DNA from: Rhizobium etli CFN 42
GTDB taxonomy: Bacteria > Pseudomonadota > Alphaproteobacteria > Rhizobiales > Rhizobiaceae
Length of the DNA: 64,000 nt
Assembly: GCF_000092045.1 (NCBI RefSeq)
Contig: NC_007761.1
Span: forward strand, 3,165,001-3,229,000
Reading direction: 5' to 3'
Shown here: positions 46,618-56,470 of the stretch, piece by piece
Layout: every line of letters starts with the position of its first letter
Numbering within the stretch: the stretch's first letter is position 1
Made by a program: the position numbers and the translations under genes
The notes under the pieces: model-generated
What the model was told of the DNA's origin: nothing
Databases searched by the model: none
What the model saw: only the letters and a program-made list of their open reading frames with translations

Positions 46618-47379
46618 ATGTCACCGGAAGAACGCCAATTGCTAACCGCCCTCTTCGACCGCGTGCGCACGGCGCAAGCCCAGCCGCGCGACCGCGAGGC
46701 CGAAGCCCTGATCGATCAGGCGACGCGCGAGCAGCCGTCCGCCACTTATTATCTCGCCCAGGCCGTCATCGTGCAGGAAAAAGGTCTGGAAGCTGCCGCC
46801 AATCATATCAAAGAATTGGAAGAGCGTGTCCGGCAGTTTGAAGCCGGAGCCAGCGAGCACCACCAAGCCGAACAGGGCGGCGGCTTCCTAAGCTCGATCT
46901 TCGGCAATACCCAGACACAACAGCCCGCGCCTGTGCCCTCCAACCCCGGTCCCTGGGGCCAACCGTCCCGCGCCTATGACGAGCCGCGCGGCTACGATCG
47001 CCAGACGCCACAGCAGCCCGCTGGCCCCTGGAGCCAGCAGACCTACGCGCCGTCTGCCGGCGGCAGCTTTCTGCGCGGCGCGCTCGGCACGGCAGCCGGC
47101 GTTGCCGGCGGCATGCTGCTTGCCAACTCGCTGAGCGGCATCTTCAGCAACCACATGTCCTCGCTCGGTTGGGGCTCGCCCTTCGGTGCCAACCCGTTCG
47201 GCAATGCCACCACACCGACCGAAGAGACCATCATCAACAACTATTATGGCAATGACGACGTCCGTCAGGCCGCAGATAATGCAGGCAATGACAATGACGA
47301 CAACCTGCAGCAGGCCGATTACAATGACAACGATGATTATAGTGACGATTCGTCTGGCGACGACGTCACGGATATTTGA
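46618..47379 (+). CDS. DUF2076 family protein
   Basis: 253 residues from ATG 46618, behind AGGAGA. The N-terminal coiled region MSPEERQLLTALFDRVRTAQ and the YYLAQAVIVQEKGLEAA helix match DUF2076 (periplasmic ligand-binding-like). Next comes a Pro/Gln-rich linker, a Gly-rich hydrophobic stretch (GTAAGVAGGMLLANSL) and a highly acidic Asp/Asn tail. Divergent from clpP. Confidence 0.85.
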   Translation: MSPEERQLLTALFDRVRTAQAQPRDREAEALIDQATREQPSATYYLAQAVIVQEKGLEAAANHIKELEERVRQFEAGASEHHQAEQGGGFLSSIFGNTQTQQPAPVPSNPGPWGQPSRAYDEPRGYDRQTPQQPAGPWSQQTYAPSAGGSFLRGALGTAAGVAGGMLLANSLSGIFSNHMSSLGWGSPFGANPFGNATTPTEETIINNYYGNDDVRQAADNAGNDNDDNLQQADYNDNDDYSDDSSGDDVTDI

Positions 47380-47468
47380 GGTTTAACGAGCGGAAATGGG
47401 CGGCAGTTGGCTTTACGTTGCCGCACCGTTGCCCGCCTTCGCTTGTGCTCAGGGCGTTCGTCGCTGCA

Positions 47469-47487
47469 ATCGATTCACTGAATCGAT
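47469..47487. repeat. Perfect 9-bp palindrome between convergent genes
   Basis: ATCGATTCA-C-TGAATCGAT. Lies between the DUF2076 and queF stops. It may be a weak bidirectional terminator or part of a dispersed repeat; no U-run follows. Confidence 0.5.
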
Positions 47488-47511
47488 GCTCGGCCTTCGC
47501 CCGACCGCTCC

Positions 47512-47976
47512 TCACCCACGGCCACGATAGGTGGCGACGCCCTGCTCCGGCAGCCACACACCTTCCGGCGGCTTGCCCGTTTGCCAGAAGACGTCGATCG
47601 GGATGCCGCCGCGCGGATACCAGTAAGCACCGATTCTCAGCCACTTGGGATCGAGCAGTTCGACAATGCGCTTGGCGATGTAAATCGAGCAATCCTCGTG
47701 GAAGGCGCCGTGATTGCGGAAGGAATGCAGAAAGAGCTTCAGCGACTTCGATTCGACCAACCATTCGCCCGGAATATAGTCGATGACGATATGGGCAAAA
47801 TCCGGCTGCCCGGTCATCGGGCAGAGTGAGGTGAATTCCGGCGCGGTGAAACGCACCACGTAATCCGTTCCGGCATGATTGGACGGCACTTTTTCCAGTA
47901 CCGCCTCCTCAGGCGAACTCGCGGTTTCGGTTTGGTGACCCAGCATCGACAGGCTGGAAACATCGGTATTCGGCAT
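47512..47976 (-). CDS. queF: NADPH-dependent 7-cyano-7-deazaguanine reductase
   Basis: 154 residues, the short unimodular form. It reduces preQ0 to preQ1 in queuosine synthesis. The catalytic Cys is in [14 protein letters not shown], the Asp in HEDCSIYIA, and the family motif in [15 protein letters not shown]. Adjacent ATGs at 47979 and 47976 compete; AAGGAGG is better spaced for 47976. It overlaps the CDF gene stop. Confidence 0.95.
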   Translation of the reverse strand: MPNTDVSSLSMLGHQTETASSPEEAVLEKVPSNHAGTDYVVRFTAPEFTSLCPMTGQPDFAHIVIDYIPGEWLVESKSLKLFLHSFRNHGAFHEDCSIYIAKRIVELLDPKWLRIGAYWYPRGGIPIDVFWQTGKPPEGVWLPEQGVATYRGRG

Positions 47977-48890
47977 CATGCCTCCTTGACGACTTTGACG
48001 CGGATGCCATGGGCTTTTTCGCCCTCCGGCTCCACATGAATGGCTATTTTGGCGCCCTCATGCACTGCCCTGATGGCATCCTCAAGGCGGTCGCATATAT
48101 CATGTGCCTGTCGAACGGACATAGTGCCGGGCACCACCATGTGAAAATCGATGAAAGTGACGGTGCCTGCGCGCCTCGTCTTCAGGTCATGCACACCGAT
48201 CGAACCCGCCGCATGGGTGGCGATCGCCTGCTTGATCGCTTCCTCTTCCTGCGGCTCGACCGCTTGGTCCATCAGACCGCTGATCGATTGCGAGATCACC
48301 TTCCAGCCTTGATAGAGAATGTTAATGGCAACGAGGATGGCGAGCACCGGGTCGAAGATCGCATAACCGGTCGCCAGCGCCAGCAGCAGGCCGACAAGCA
48401 CGCCGGCGGAGGTCACCACATCGGACATGATATGCTGCCCGTCGGCCGCGAGCGCCGCCGAGCGATGCTTCCGGCCCGCCCGAATCAACAGCCGCGCCCA
48501 GACCGCATTGATGACGCCGGCCGCCAGATTGATCGCAAGGCCGAGCACCGGCGCATCGAGCATGCGCGGCGCCGCGAGATAGCCGATCGCCTCGTTGACG
48601 ATCAGCAGCGCGGCGACGACGATCAGCACGCCTTCGGTGACGGCGGAGAGATATTCCGCCTTGTGGTGGCCGAAAGGATGGTCGTGATCGGCTGGCTTCT
48701 GCGCATAGCGGATGACGAAGAAGGCGATGAAAGCGGCAACGACGTTGACCGTGGATTCGAGCCCATCCGACAGCAGCGCCACCGAGCCTGTCACCAACCA
48801 GGCCACCATCTTCAGCCCCATGACGCCGAGCGACAGCGGAACACCCCACATCGCCAGCTTCCGAACTGTAAGATCGCCGTTGTCGCTCAT
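47976..48890 (-). CDS. Cation diffusion facilitator exporter
   Basis: 304 residues from ATG 48890 behind AGGAGGA. Six TM helices with metal-site residues in TM2 (LLSDGLEST) and TM5 ([12 protein letters not shown]) and HHKAEYLSA between. The C-terminal cytoplasmic domain ([29 protein letters not shown]) is complete. It exports Zn, Fe, Mn or similar ions. Cotranscribed with queF by overlap. Confidence 0.92.
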   Translation of the reverse strand: MSDNGDLTVRKLAMWGVPLSLGVMGLKMVAWLVTGSVALLSDGLESTVNVVAAFIAFFVIRYAQKPADHDHPFGHHKAEYLSAVTEGVLIVVAALLIVNEAIGYLAAPRMLDAPVLGLAINLAAGVINAVWARLLIRAGRKHRSAALAADGQHIMSDVVTSAGVLVGLLLALATGYAIFDPVLAILVAINILYQGWKVISQSISGLMDQAVEPQEEEAIKQAIATHAAGSIGVHDLKTRRAGTVTFIDFHMVVPGTMSVRQAHDICDRLEDAIRAVHEGAKIAIHVEPEGEKAHGIRVKVVKEA

Positions 48891-49086
48891 ATCGTCCTCC
48901 TGCGGTTGCGAATGAATTGCAGGGTCTAAGCCATTGAAATGCAAAACCGCCCACGCGATGTCGCGCAGGCGGCTCAGTTGAGGGTGATATGGGCGATGCC
49001 GGAGGATTTGTCAAAGGGGAATGACATGCTCTTCACAGGCGCTGCCGCCCAACGAAAAACAGCCCGGAGCGATCCGGTGCCGCAGC

Positions 49087-49758
49087 TCATGAAACCGGGT
49101 CGGACTGGAGAGATTGCGGCCACAGCAGGAGAGCGGCCTGGCCTGCCGGCGTCAGGGCGTAGACGCCCTTTTCCTGACGCTCGAACCACCCGTAGACATT
49201 GTCGCGCAGGATCGGACCTGCTTTTGGCGTCAGCGCCTTCATATCGCGTGGGCGCACAATTCCCCGTTCGAGCGCGGCCGCGCAGAGCAGCGCCTGCTGG
49301 CGATACGCCGTCATGATTGGTGCCCGCGAGCCGCCGCCGACGGCGGGATCGCCGCGGCGGCGCTGGTGCTCATTGACGAGACGCGTGCGCCGCTTCGGAT
49401 TGGCGCGCGGCATCGGTGAAACGGAACTGACGATGACGCTGACCTCGCCGCCGTCGGAGACCCCGAGCATGCCAATGCCGAGGCGACGGCAGAGATCGCG
49501 GTAGCGCTTATCGGTCTCCCGTCCGCGCCCCTTGGCGGAAACACGCGCCGCGATCCAGACCTCATCGCTCATCGCAGCCCGGTCGACCGCCTGCAGAAGC
49601 AGTTCGAGATTGAAGGAGAGCTTGAGTTCGCATACTACCACCACGGGCGGCTCGCCGTCGCTCAAGCCGACGAGATCGCATCCGCCGACCTCACCCTTGA
49701 CGGCATAACCGGCCGCCTCCAGGAAGCCCTTGACTGGCAGATAGAGCGACGTCTCCAT
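49087..49758 (-). CDS. DUF2161 family PD-(D/E)XK-like protein
   Basis: 223 residues. GCDLVGLSDGEPPVVVVCELKLSF has the D...ExK arrangement of the PD-(D/E)XK nuclease fold, and a winged-helix-like C-terminus (TPKAGPILRDNVYGWFERQEKGVYALT) follows. DUF2161 proteins are annotated as phosphodiesterases; role unknown. An upstream neighbour lies 14 bases away. Confidence 0.85.
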   Translation of the reverse strand: METSLYLPVKGFLEAAGYAVKGEVGGCDLVGLSDGEPPVVVVCELKLSFNLELLLQAVDRAAMSDEVWIAARVSAKGRGRETDKRYRDLCRRLGIGMLGVSDGGEVSVIVSSVSPMPRANPKRRTRLVNEHQRRRGDPAVGGGSRAPIMTAYRQQALLCAAALERGIVRPRDMKALTPKAGPILRDNVYGWFERQEKGVYALTPAGQAALLLWPQSLQSDPVS

Positions 49759-49772
49759 GCTAAACCCACGCC

Positions 49773-50012
49773 TCAGGCGCTGTTGAGATCAGCAATTTCG
49801 CCATAGCGTGCGAGCAACCGCGGCGAAGTCATGTCGCCGGTCTCCTCATCGACGATGATGGCATAGGCCGCCACACCGACGAAGCGCTTGGCCATCGCCG
49901 AAGCGATCTTTTCCGCGCTGATGGGGTTCGATGCCTGACGCATTTCACCGGGTACAAGATTGCCGCGGTTCTTGCGGTAGGGAAGGATGATGAACTTTTC
50001 AGCATTGGCCAC
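49773..50012 (-). CDS. Small hypothetical protein
   Basis: 79 residues (MANAEKFIILPYRKNRGNLV). Mixed charge, no TM segment. AYAIIVDEETGDM looks like a beta-hairpin. Conserved in rhizobia by impression only. Likely in one transcript with the DUF2161 gene. Confidence 0.6.
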   Translation of the reverse strand: MANAEKFIILPYRKNRGNLVPGEMRQASNPISAEKIASAMAKRFVGVAAYAIIVDEETGDMTSPRLLARYGEIADLNSA

Positions 50013-50234
50013 GGCGATAGGTTCCGGTTGATCGTTCCTGAAATGTTCTTATTTGTCCGATAAAGTCAACCAGACTCTGCTGTCGGCTGCCTTCTTTGCC
50101 TTCTCTTGCGCGACAGCTCGCCCTTCTTCAAGCCCTTTTGGAAATGAAGAGGAGCGTCTTGCTCTCTCTTCTCCCCAGGAGCATCAGCGACGAGTGCCCT
50201 CCCCGCAAGCAGGAAGGGCCGGACGAACCCACGC

Positions 50235-52424
50235 TCAAGCGGCCTTCGTCTTCACCTTGCGCGCCAGATGCGCCACGACGTTCTCGATCATCCGCATTCC
50301 CGCATCGCCGCCGAGTGTCATGATCGATTCCGGGTGGAACTGCACCGCGGCGATCGGCTCCTTGGCATGTTCGATGCCCATGATCGTGCCGTCCTCGCTT
50401 TCCGCAGTAATGATGAACTCAGGCGGCAGCGTCGAGGGATCGGCGAAGATCGAGTGGTAACGGCCGACCGTGACCTCCTTGGAAAGCCCCGAGAAGACGA
50501 TGCCCGGCTCCAGCACGCGGATGCGCGACGGCTTGCCGTGCATCGGCAGCGCCAGATGGCGCAACTCTCCGCCATAGGCTTCGGCGAGCGCCTGCAGGCC
50601 GAGGCAGACGCCGAAGATCGGCAGATTGCGCGCCCGTGCCTTCTTGATCGTGGCCTTGCAGTCGAAATCCTTCGGCGTTCCGGGCCCGGGCGACAGCACG
50701 ACCAGATCCGGGTTCAGCCGGTCGAAGATCTCGTCCGGCACCGGCGTGCGCACGGTCGAAACCGTCGCTCCCGTCTGGCGGAAATAATTGGCCAGCGTGT
50801 GGACGAAGCTGTCCTCATGGTCGACGAGCAGAATGCGGACGCCCTTGCCGACGCTTGCGACGTCGCGCTGAACCTTGCCGGAATTGCCGGTCTTGGCGTC
50901 TCGGATGGCGGAAAGCATGGCGGAGGCCTTCAGTTCGGTTTCGGCTTCTTCTTCCTCTGGGATGGAATCGTTGAGCAGCGTCGCGCCGGCGCGCACCTCG
51001 GCGATGCCATCCTTGATGCGCACGGTGCGCAGCGTCAGGCCGGTGTTCATGTCGCCGTTGAAGCCGACCATGCCGATTGCCCCACCATACCATGCGCGAG
51101 GGCTCTTTTCATGGCTCTCGATGAAGCGCATCGCCCAGAGCTTCGGCGCGCCGGTGACGGTGACGGCCCAGGCGTGGCTGAGGAACCCGTCGAACGCGTC
51201 CATGTCGTCGCGCAACCGCCCCTCGATGTGGTCCACCGTGTGGATGAGGCGCGAATACATCTCGATCTGGCGGCGGCCGATCACCTTGACGGAGCCCGGC
51301 TCGCAGACGCGGCTCTTGTCGTTGCGGTCGACGTCCGAGCACATGGTCAGTTCGGATTCGTCCTTTTTGGAATTCAAAAGCTTGAGGATCTGCTCGCTGT
51401 CGGCGATCGGATCGTCGCCACGCTTGATCGTGCCCGAGATCGGGCAGGTCTCGATCCGGCGGCCGGACACGCGCACGAACATTTCGGGCGAGGCGCCGAC
51501 CAGATATTCCTGATTGCCGAGATTGATGAAGAAGGAATAGGGCGACGGATTGATCGCCTTCAGCCGCTTGGAAATGTCGGAAGGCCTGCTTTCGCAGCGC
51601 TCCATGAACTTCTGCCCGGGCACGACCTCGAAGAGATCACCCTTGCGGAAGCTTTCCTTCGCCTTGACGACGAGATCGGCATACTCGCCCGGCCGATGGT
51701 CGCTCTTCGGCGGAATGGAATGCGTGTGATTGAAGGGCTCGGGCGCGATATCACCGGCCTTGCCCTCGGTCGTCACGCCGTCCTTCGCGAAATCGTAGCG
51801 GTCGATCCAGGCTTTCGCGGCGTAGTTGTCGACGACGAGGATTTCGTCCGGCAGGTAGAGCACCATGTCGCGCTGGTCGGAAGGCCGTGTGAGCTTCAAA
51901 TCGATCGCATCGAACTGGAAGGCAATGTCATAGCCGAAGGCGCCGTACAGTCCGAGACTCGCATCCGCCTGCGAGTAGAAGAGGTCGTTGACGGCGCGCA
52001 GCACTGTGAAGACGGTCGGCATCTTCGAGCGCTCTTCCTCGGTGAACACCCGGTCCGGCGCCTTGACGGAGAGGTCGAGACGGCGGGCGGAGGAAGCGCC
52101 GAGCACGAGGTCGGGCACCGTCTGCAGCCGCTCGGTCACGAATCCGAGAAGTACCTCGCCGCGTTCATTATAGGCTTCGATCCAGACCTCGCGTCCGAAG
52201 GAAGAGATGCCGAGCGGCGGATCGACAACGGCGGTATCCCAGCGCGTATAGCGGCCCGGATATTCGTAGTTCGACGAAAACACCGCACCGCGGCGCTCGT
52301 CGAGCTTGTCGACATAGGAGGAGACCGCGTCGCTATAAGGGATCGCCCGCCGCTGCCGCGTGACCGATATCCCGCCCTTGGTCTCGTACATTTCCGCACC
52401 ATCATCCCGCAGGATCGTTACCAT
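50235..52424 (-). CDS. trpE(G): Anthranilate synthase, fused component I/II
   Basis: 729 residues. The TrpE part (to about 510) has [13 protein letters not shown] [27 protein letters not shown] and [17 protein letters not shown] glutamine amidotransferase follows, with the catalytic Cys in [16 protein letters not shown] and the His/Glu pair near FHPESI. The fusion is typical of rhizobia. It makes anthranilate from chorismate and glutamine. Transcription is preceded by the trpL attenuator. Confidence 0.96.
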   Translation of the reverse strand: MVTILRDDGAEMYETKGGISVTRQRRAIPYSDAVSSYVDKLDERRGAVFSSNYEYPGRYTRWDTAVVDPPLGISSFGREVWIEAYNERGEVLLGFVTERLQTVPDLVLGASSARRLDLSVKAPDRVFTEEERSKMPTVFTVLRAVNDLFYSQADASLGLYGAFGYDIAFQFDAIDLKLTRPSDQRDMVLYLPDEILVVDNYAAKAWIDRYDFAKDGVTTEGKAGDIAPEPFNHTHSIPPKSDHRPGEYADLVVKAKESFRKGDLFEVVPGQKFMERCESRPSDISKRLKAINPSPYSFFINLGNQEYLVGASPEMFVRVSGRRIETCPISGTIKRGDDPIADSEQILKLLNSKKDESELTMCSDVDRNDKSRVCEPGSVKVIGRRQIEMYSRLIHTVDHIEGRLRDDMDAFDGFLSHAWAVTVTGAPKLWAMRFIESHEKSPRAWYGGAIGMVGFNGDMNTGLTLRTVRIKDGIAEVRAGATLLNDSIPEEEEAETELKASAMLSAIRDAKTGNSGKVQRDVASVGKGVRILLVDHEDSFVHTLANYFRQTGATVSTVRTPVPDEIFDRLNPDLVVLSPGPGTPKDFDCKATIKKARARNLPIFGVCLGLQALAEAYGGELRHLALPMHGKPSRIRVLEPGIVFSGLSKEVTVGRYHSIFADPSTLPPEFIITAESEDGTIMGIEHAKEPIAAVQFHPESIMTLGGDAGMRMIENVVAHLARKVKTKAA

Positions 52425-52469
52425 AGTTCCACTCCGTTATCGGGGCCCGGACGACGGGCGGCGATAAAA

Positions 52470-52502
52470 CAAAAAAGCCGCCTCGAAGTTTCGGGCGGCT
52501 CA
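52470..52502 (-). terminator. trp attenuator terminator
   Basis: Minus strand GAGCCGCC (52494-52501) pairs with GGCGGCTT-type GAGGCGGC (52477-52484), then a run of six Ts (52471-52476). The 5' arm can instead pair with GGCGGC (52535-52540), right after the trpL stop, as an antiterminator. Confidence 0.85.
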
Positions 52503-52540
52503 CTCGTCGTCGTCTTTGGACACGATTGGTCGAGGCCGCC

Positions 52541-52585
52541 TCAGCGAGCCCACCACCAAACAGCGATGTTCAAGGACTTGATCAT
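52541..52585 (-). CDS. trpL: trp leader peptide
   Basis: 14 residues, MIKSLNIAVWWWAR, with three tandem Trp codons. It matches the S. meliloti trpL (which ends IWWWAR) in size and position. The ATG lies about 8 bases after a possible -10, so it may be translated from a nearly leaderless mRNA. Ribosome stalling at the Trp codons would favour the antiterminator. Confidence 0.93.
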   Translation of the reverse strand: MIKSLNIAVWWWAR

Positions 52586-52593
52586 GGGAAAAA

Positions 52594-52622
52594 TTGTTAG
52601 CCTGAGATCAGCCGCCGCGCAA
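52594..52622 (-). promoter_or_regulatory. Candidate trpL promoter
   Basis: Minus strand TTGCGC (52617-52622) and TAACAA (52594-52599), 17-base spacer. The -10 is a weak match. Confidence 0.4.
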
Positions 52623-52692
52623 GAGGCGATCGCACGAATGAAAAGGGCGGCCCGGAAGCCGCCCCTCCCCCAGCCTTGAAGGCATAACTGGT

Positions 52693-54951
52693 TCAAAAGG
52701 TTTTGGTGAGCGAGACCTTGAATGTGCGGCCAGGCTCGGAATACCACTCCCGCGGCTGCGACGCCGTCGCCGAGCTGAGATTGACGTCGCGCACGGCGAG
52801 CGCGTTGTAGTGCTCCTGGTCGAAGATGTTGTAGACACCCGCTTGAACGCGCAGGCCAGGCAGCTGTTCCGGCGTCCACCAACCGGTCAGGTCCACGATC
52901 GCATAGCCGGGCGCATCGAAGGTCGTGTCGGCGGTGTTGCTGACGGGTGTTTTGAGGTGGTCGGTCAGCATGCCGGCCGAAAGCGTCGAGGAAAGGTCGA
53001 AGCCGAAGGTCTCATTGCTCCAGCCGCCGCCGATGATCGCCTTGAACGGCGCCACCGAGCGCAGGCGCTGCGTGGTCTCCTCGTTCCTGCCATAGGCATA
53101 GGCAAGCGAAGCATGCAGATTGATGCCATTGTTGAACGTCTTGACGGCGCTGGCTTCGATACCCGAGATCGTGGCCGCTGCGACGTTCGTGTAATTGAAT
53201 TCCGTGAAGCCGGTCGCGTCGACGCTCGTCACCGTCTCGATGAAGTCCTGATAACGGGTATGGAAAGCCGCGACCCTGCCGCTAAAATCGCCTGTGTCAA
53301 AATTGGCGCCGACTTCGATGCCGCGGCCGATTTCCGGTTCCAGATCAGGATTGCCGAGCTGGGCGTAGCGGCCAGTGGGGTTGTAGAAGCGGCTGTAGAG
53401 TTCGTCGACGGTGGGCGCACGGAAGCCGACGGCCAGTTGCATATAGAGCTCTACATCGGGCGTCAGGCCATATGTCGCAAGGATTTTCGGCGACATGGCG
53501 GCTTCCGTGCGGTCGCGAAGATCTCCGAAACGGATAAGGCCGGTATTGTTGGAAAAACCGCCGCCGGTCGAGGGATCGTAGTTGAACCAGTCGAAGCGGA
53601 AGCCGGGTGTCAGCGCAAATCCGGTATTGCCGATCTCGATCTTGTCTTCGACTACTAGCCCAAGGTTCTGGCTGTCCACATTGGGCACTTCCGCCTGATT
53701 GTTCAGCGACGGGCAAGTCGTCGACGTGGGGCACAAAGCCCAACTATATTGGCTCCAGTTGGAGACGCCGACGTCGAGGCCGACGCGAACGGAGTGGTTG
53801 AGGCCGGAATATTCGAAATCCTTCGTCGCGGTGCCGCTGAAGCCCCAGGTTTCGTTTTCGACCTCGTTGTGGCGGCCATAGGCAACATTGACGGTCGTGC
53901 GGCCCCCGCTGCCGGCCTCCTTCTTCAAATCCTGCCAATAAAGCGTGGCCCGCGCGCTGCTGAAGAATGCGTCGGAAGACTGCGCTTCATAATCATAGTC
54001 GAGCGATACGCGATCGCGGTCACGCCGTTCGCGACCGTCATACTGGTCGATCATGAAGTTGCGAGGGCTGGTTCCTCCCTGAAGGTGGCGCAGGTCGGTT
54101 TCCAGGTCGCGGCGGAAGCGCTCCGCCGTCAAGCCGATGCGATGACCGCCTTCTATCTCCTGGCGCAGTTTGAAGAGCAGGTTGTTCTGATCGAAATCGG
54201 CAGGATTCGCCTCGGTGCGAAGAGCACCGTAAACGTCATTGTTGCCCATGTTCGCGCGCTCATGGCCTTTGCGGTAGCCGCCCTGCAACAGGATCGAGGT
54301 GCCACCAATCTTCCTGGCAGCGGCAGCCGAGCCGGAAAGGCTCCTGTCTTCGCTGTCATAGGTCGACTTGACGATCGCACCCCAGTCGCGGCCTTCAGGA
54401 ATGAGATCCTCCGGCTCTAGCGTATTGAGAACGATGGCGCCGCCGAGCATGCCCGAACCGCCCTTGCTCGAATCCGCGCCACGCACGATATCGAGCGAGG
54501 ACAGTGAATCGAAATCGAAAGTGTCGCCGCCGCCATTGGCGTTAGCAGGCGCAAAAGCACCCTGGCGCGAGCTGTTCGAGATGTAAGGGATCGGAATGCC
54601 GTCGATCGTCGTCAGAATGCGAGCACCGGAAAGGCCGCGCAGGTTGAAGCCGGCGTCGGCGCGCGAATAGTTCACGCCCGCATCGACGCTACGGCCGATA
54701 TCGTCGTAATTGGTGACCTGCTTCTCTTCCAGCTGCTTCTGGGTGATCTCGGTCGCGAGCGGCGTATCGGCAACGCTGCCCGGCGCCACGCGTTTGCCCT
54801 TGACGACGATCTTCTGCAGCACGGTGCTGTCATCGGCCGTCGCTTCCGGCGTCGTGGCCGGAGCGCTTTGCGCGAAAGACTGCGAAACAGGAAGAACAGC
54901 TGCAACTGCCGTGCAGACCAACAGAACCGAGCGCCAATGCCGGACGATCAT
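52693..54951 (-). CDS. TonB-dependent outer membrane receptor (heme/hemoglobin type)
   Basis: 752 residues. Signal peptide (cleavage near SQSFAQ), TonB-box-like TVLQKIVVKGKRV, a plug domain with DGIPIPYISNSSRQGAF and GADSSKGGSGMLGGAI, and a 22-strand barrel ending in LTKTF. FRAPTVDELYSRFYNP resembles the heme-receptor FRAP...NPL motif. It imports heme or a siderophore with TonB energy. A near-consensus promoter lies upstream. Confidence 0.9.
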   Translation of the reverse strand: MIVRHWRSVLLVCTAVAAVLPVSQSFAQSAPATTPEATADDSTVLQKIVVKGKRVAPGSVADTPLATEITQKQLEEKQVTNYDDIGRSVDAGVNYSRADAGFNLRGLSGARILTTIDGIPIPYISNSSRQGAFAPANANGGGDTFDFDSLSSLDIVRGADSSKGGSGMLGGAIVLNTLEPEDLIPEGRDWGAIVKSTYDSEDRSLSGSAAAARKIGGTSILLQGGYRKGHERANMGNNDVYGALRTEANPADFDQNNLLFKLRQEIEGGHRIGLTAERFRRDLETDLRHLQGGTSPRNFMIDQYDGRERRDRDRVSLDYDYEAQSSDAFFSSARATLYWQDLKKEAGSGGRTTVNVAYGRHNEVENETWGFSGTATKDFEYSGLNHSVRVGLDVGVSNWSQYSWALCPTSTTCPSLNNQAEVPNVDSQNLGLVVEDKIEIGNTGFALTPGFRFDWFNYDPSTGGGFSNNTGLIRFGDLRDRTEAAMSPKILATYGLTPDVELYMQLAVGFRAPTVDELYSRFYNPTGRYAQLGNPDLEPEIGRGIEVGANFDTGDFSGRVAAFHTRYQDFIETVTSVDATGFTEFNYTNVAAATISGIEASAVKTFNNGINLHASLAYAYGRNEETTQRLRSVAPFKAIIGGGWSNETFGFDLSSTLSAGMLTDHLKTPVSNTADTTFDAPGYAIVDLTGWWTPEQLPGLRVQAGVYNIFDQEHYNALAVRDVNLSSATASQPREWYSEPGRTFKVSLTKTF

Positions 54952-55064
54952 AACCTACCCTCTCATGATGACTACCGGGCTGGCTGGTCGTGGCGTGTCG
55001 AACGCTCGATGGGCTGGCTGGGCTTTTGCGGAGAAGGCGAAGCAGAATTCCGCCTTCTTTTCGC

Positions 55065-55093
55065 CGCATAAAAAACATGACTTCTGTTGTCAA
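55065..55093 (-). promoter_or_regulatory. Candidate TonB receptor promoter
   Basis: Minus strand TTGACA (55088-55093) and TATGCG (55065-55070), spacer exactly 17. A short inverted repeat TGACttctgttGTCA (55078-55092) overlaps the -35. No clear rhizobial IRO or ICE box was seen, so iron regulation is only an inference from the gene. Confidence 0.5.
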
Positions 55094-55222
55094 CATAATG
55101 CTGGCGATTATCTTGAACAAATCCATCAAGTTTTAGCGATCTTCCGGAACGTTGCGAAAATGCAACGAAAACCGCTATGACGCGTTATCCCCTCCGCTAT
55201 CGACATAACGGAACTGGATGCG

Positions 55223-56189
55223 GTGAGAAAACTTTCGATCCTGGCGATCCTTTTCGCCGCAACCGCCGTTCTTGGCGGCGCTAGCCTGCCCCCGCACGGC
55301 CCGTTGCCTCAGGCTCGTCCGGACGCCGCAGAGAAAACCAGCCCTGCACCGCTGCCTGACAAGGCCGAACCGCCCGCACCGGAAGATGTTCCCGCGCCGC
55401 AGCCGAAGCCCGATGCGAAGGAGCCGGAAGCACCGGCACCGGACCGGCCGCCGGCGCCCCAAACCGAACCAGAAAAGTCCGAACCTTCAAAGCCCGTCTC
55501 GGCTGAGCCGATGCAAGGCCCGCCGCTGCCGCCGGGCAGGTTAAAAAGCCCGCAGACACCTGAAGAGGAAGGTAAGCCCCCCCGCCGAGCAGACGCTTGA
55601 AGAACAGCATCTGACGATCGAACCAGAGAGCGATGCCGAACACGCCGAATGCACGGCAGCACTCCAGGCCCTCGGCGTCGTCTTCAAGGAAACGCCGCGC
55701 ATCGACGACGGCAACGGCTGCGGCATCGACAAGCCGATCATCGTTTCCGAAGCGCTGCCCGGCATCAAGCTGAAGCCGGAGGCGACGATCCGCTGCCCGG
55801 CGGCACTCGCCCTCGCCCGCTGGCTGAAGGAAAGCGTCGTCCCGGCCGCCTCCGCTGCCCTGCCGGAACAGGGCCGCATCACCACCGTCAACCAGGCAAC
55901 GTCCTACATGTGCCGTCTGCGCAACGGTGCTGAAGCCGGCAAGATCTCCGAGCATGCGCGTGGCAATGCCATCGATATTGCAAGCTTCCATTTCGAGAAA
56001 GGCGAAGACGTCGCCGTCCGCTCGCGCCGCGAGGACTCGACGCTGACCGGCGCCTTCCAGCGCACCGTCAGCGCCGCCGGCTGCCTCTATTTCACCACCG
56101 TTCTGGACCCCGAAAGCGACGCCGCCCATGAAACCCATTTCCATCTCGATGTGATGGAAAGGAAGGGCGACTATCGTTATTGTCATTGA
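55223..56189 (+). pseudogene. Extensin-like family gene with frame break at a C7 tract
   Basis: The N-terminus from GTG 55223 has a signal peptide and a Pro/Ala/Glu-rich linker; its frame ends at 55600. The extensin-like C-terminal domain follows in the next frame to 56189 (SYMCRLRNGAEAGKISEHA, GNAIDIASFHF, HETHFHLDVM). The break falls at seven Cs (55577-55583). With six Cs the two parts read as one protein of about 321 residues. Thus it may be a pseudogene, an assembly error, or a slippage site. Confidence 0.85.
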
Positions 56190-56249
56190 GTATTTCAGCG
56201 TGAAAACCGGTGATCAAGCGGCAGTTTGCGCGAAGCCGAGACGGTGCGG

Positions 56250-56452
56250 CATATCCTCTTCTCCCCAGCGGTAAAGGGAAGTTACAAGGGTGCCGGCAGG
56301 CGGATGAGAGGGCCACACGCGACGCCTTTTCCAGCACTCTGAACACGGCCGAGACGATGCCAGCGTGGTCATAGCCGGCACATATTTAGAGACCGGTTTC
56401 GCCGCCCCCTCATCCGCCCTACGGGCACCTTCTCCCCGAGGGGAGAAGGGGG
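56250..56452. repeat. Paired inverted rhizobial palindromic repeats
   Basis: A copy in minus orientation lies near 56256-56313 (TGCCGGCAGGCGGATGAGAG, then GGCCACACGCGAC) and a plus copy at 56404-56450 (CCCCTCATCCGCC...CACCTTCTCCCC). The latter has a perfect 10-bp stem CCTTCTCCCC/GGGGAGAAGG that could end fhs transcripts. Same family as 42088-42265. Confidence 0.75.
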
Positions 56453-56470
56453 AAACCCTCACACGCTGGA

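Noticed and set aside
50100..50230. Possible third copy of the CTTCTCCCC repeat family after trpE(G)
   Set aside because: Only short pieces match; too diverged to call.
50268..52679. 803-codon open frame opposite trpE(G)
   Set aside because: It mirrors a recognised gene in full. High GC with third-position bias makes long antisense frames common; composition is Arg/Asp/His-rich with no family match.
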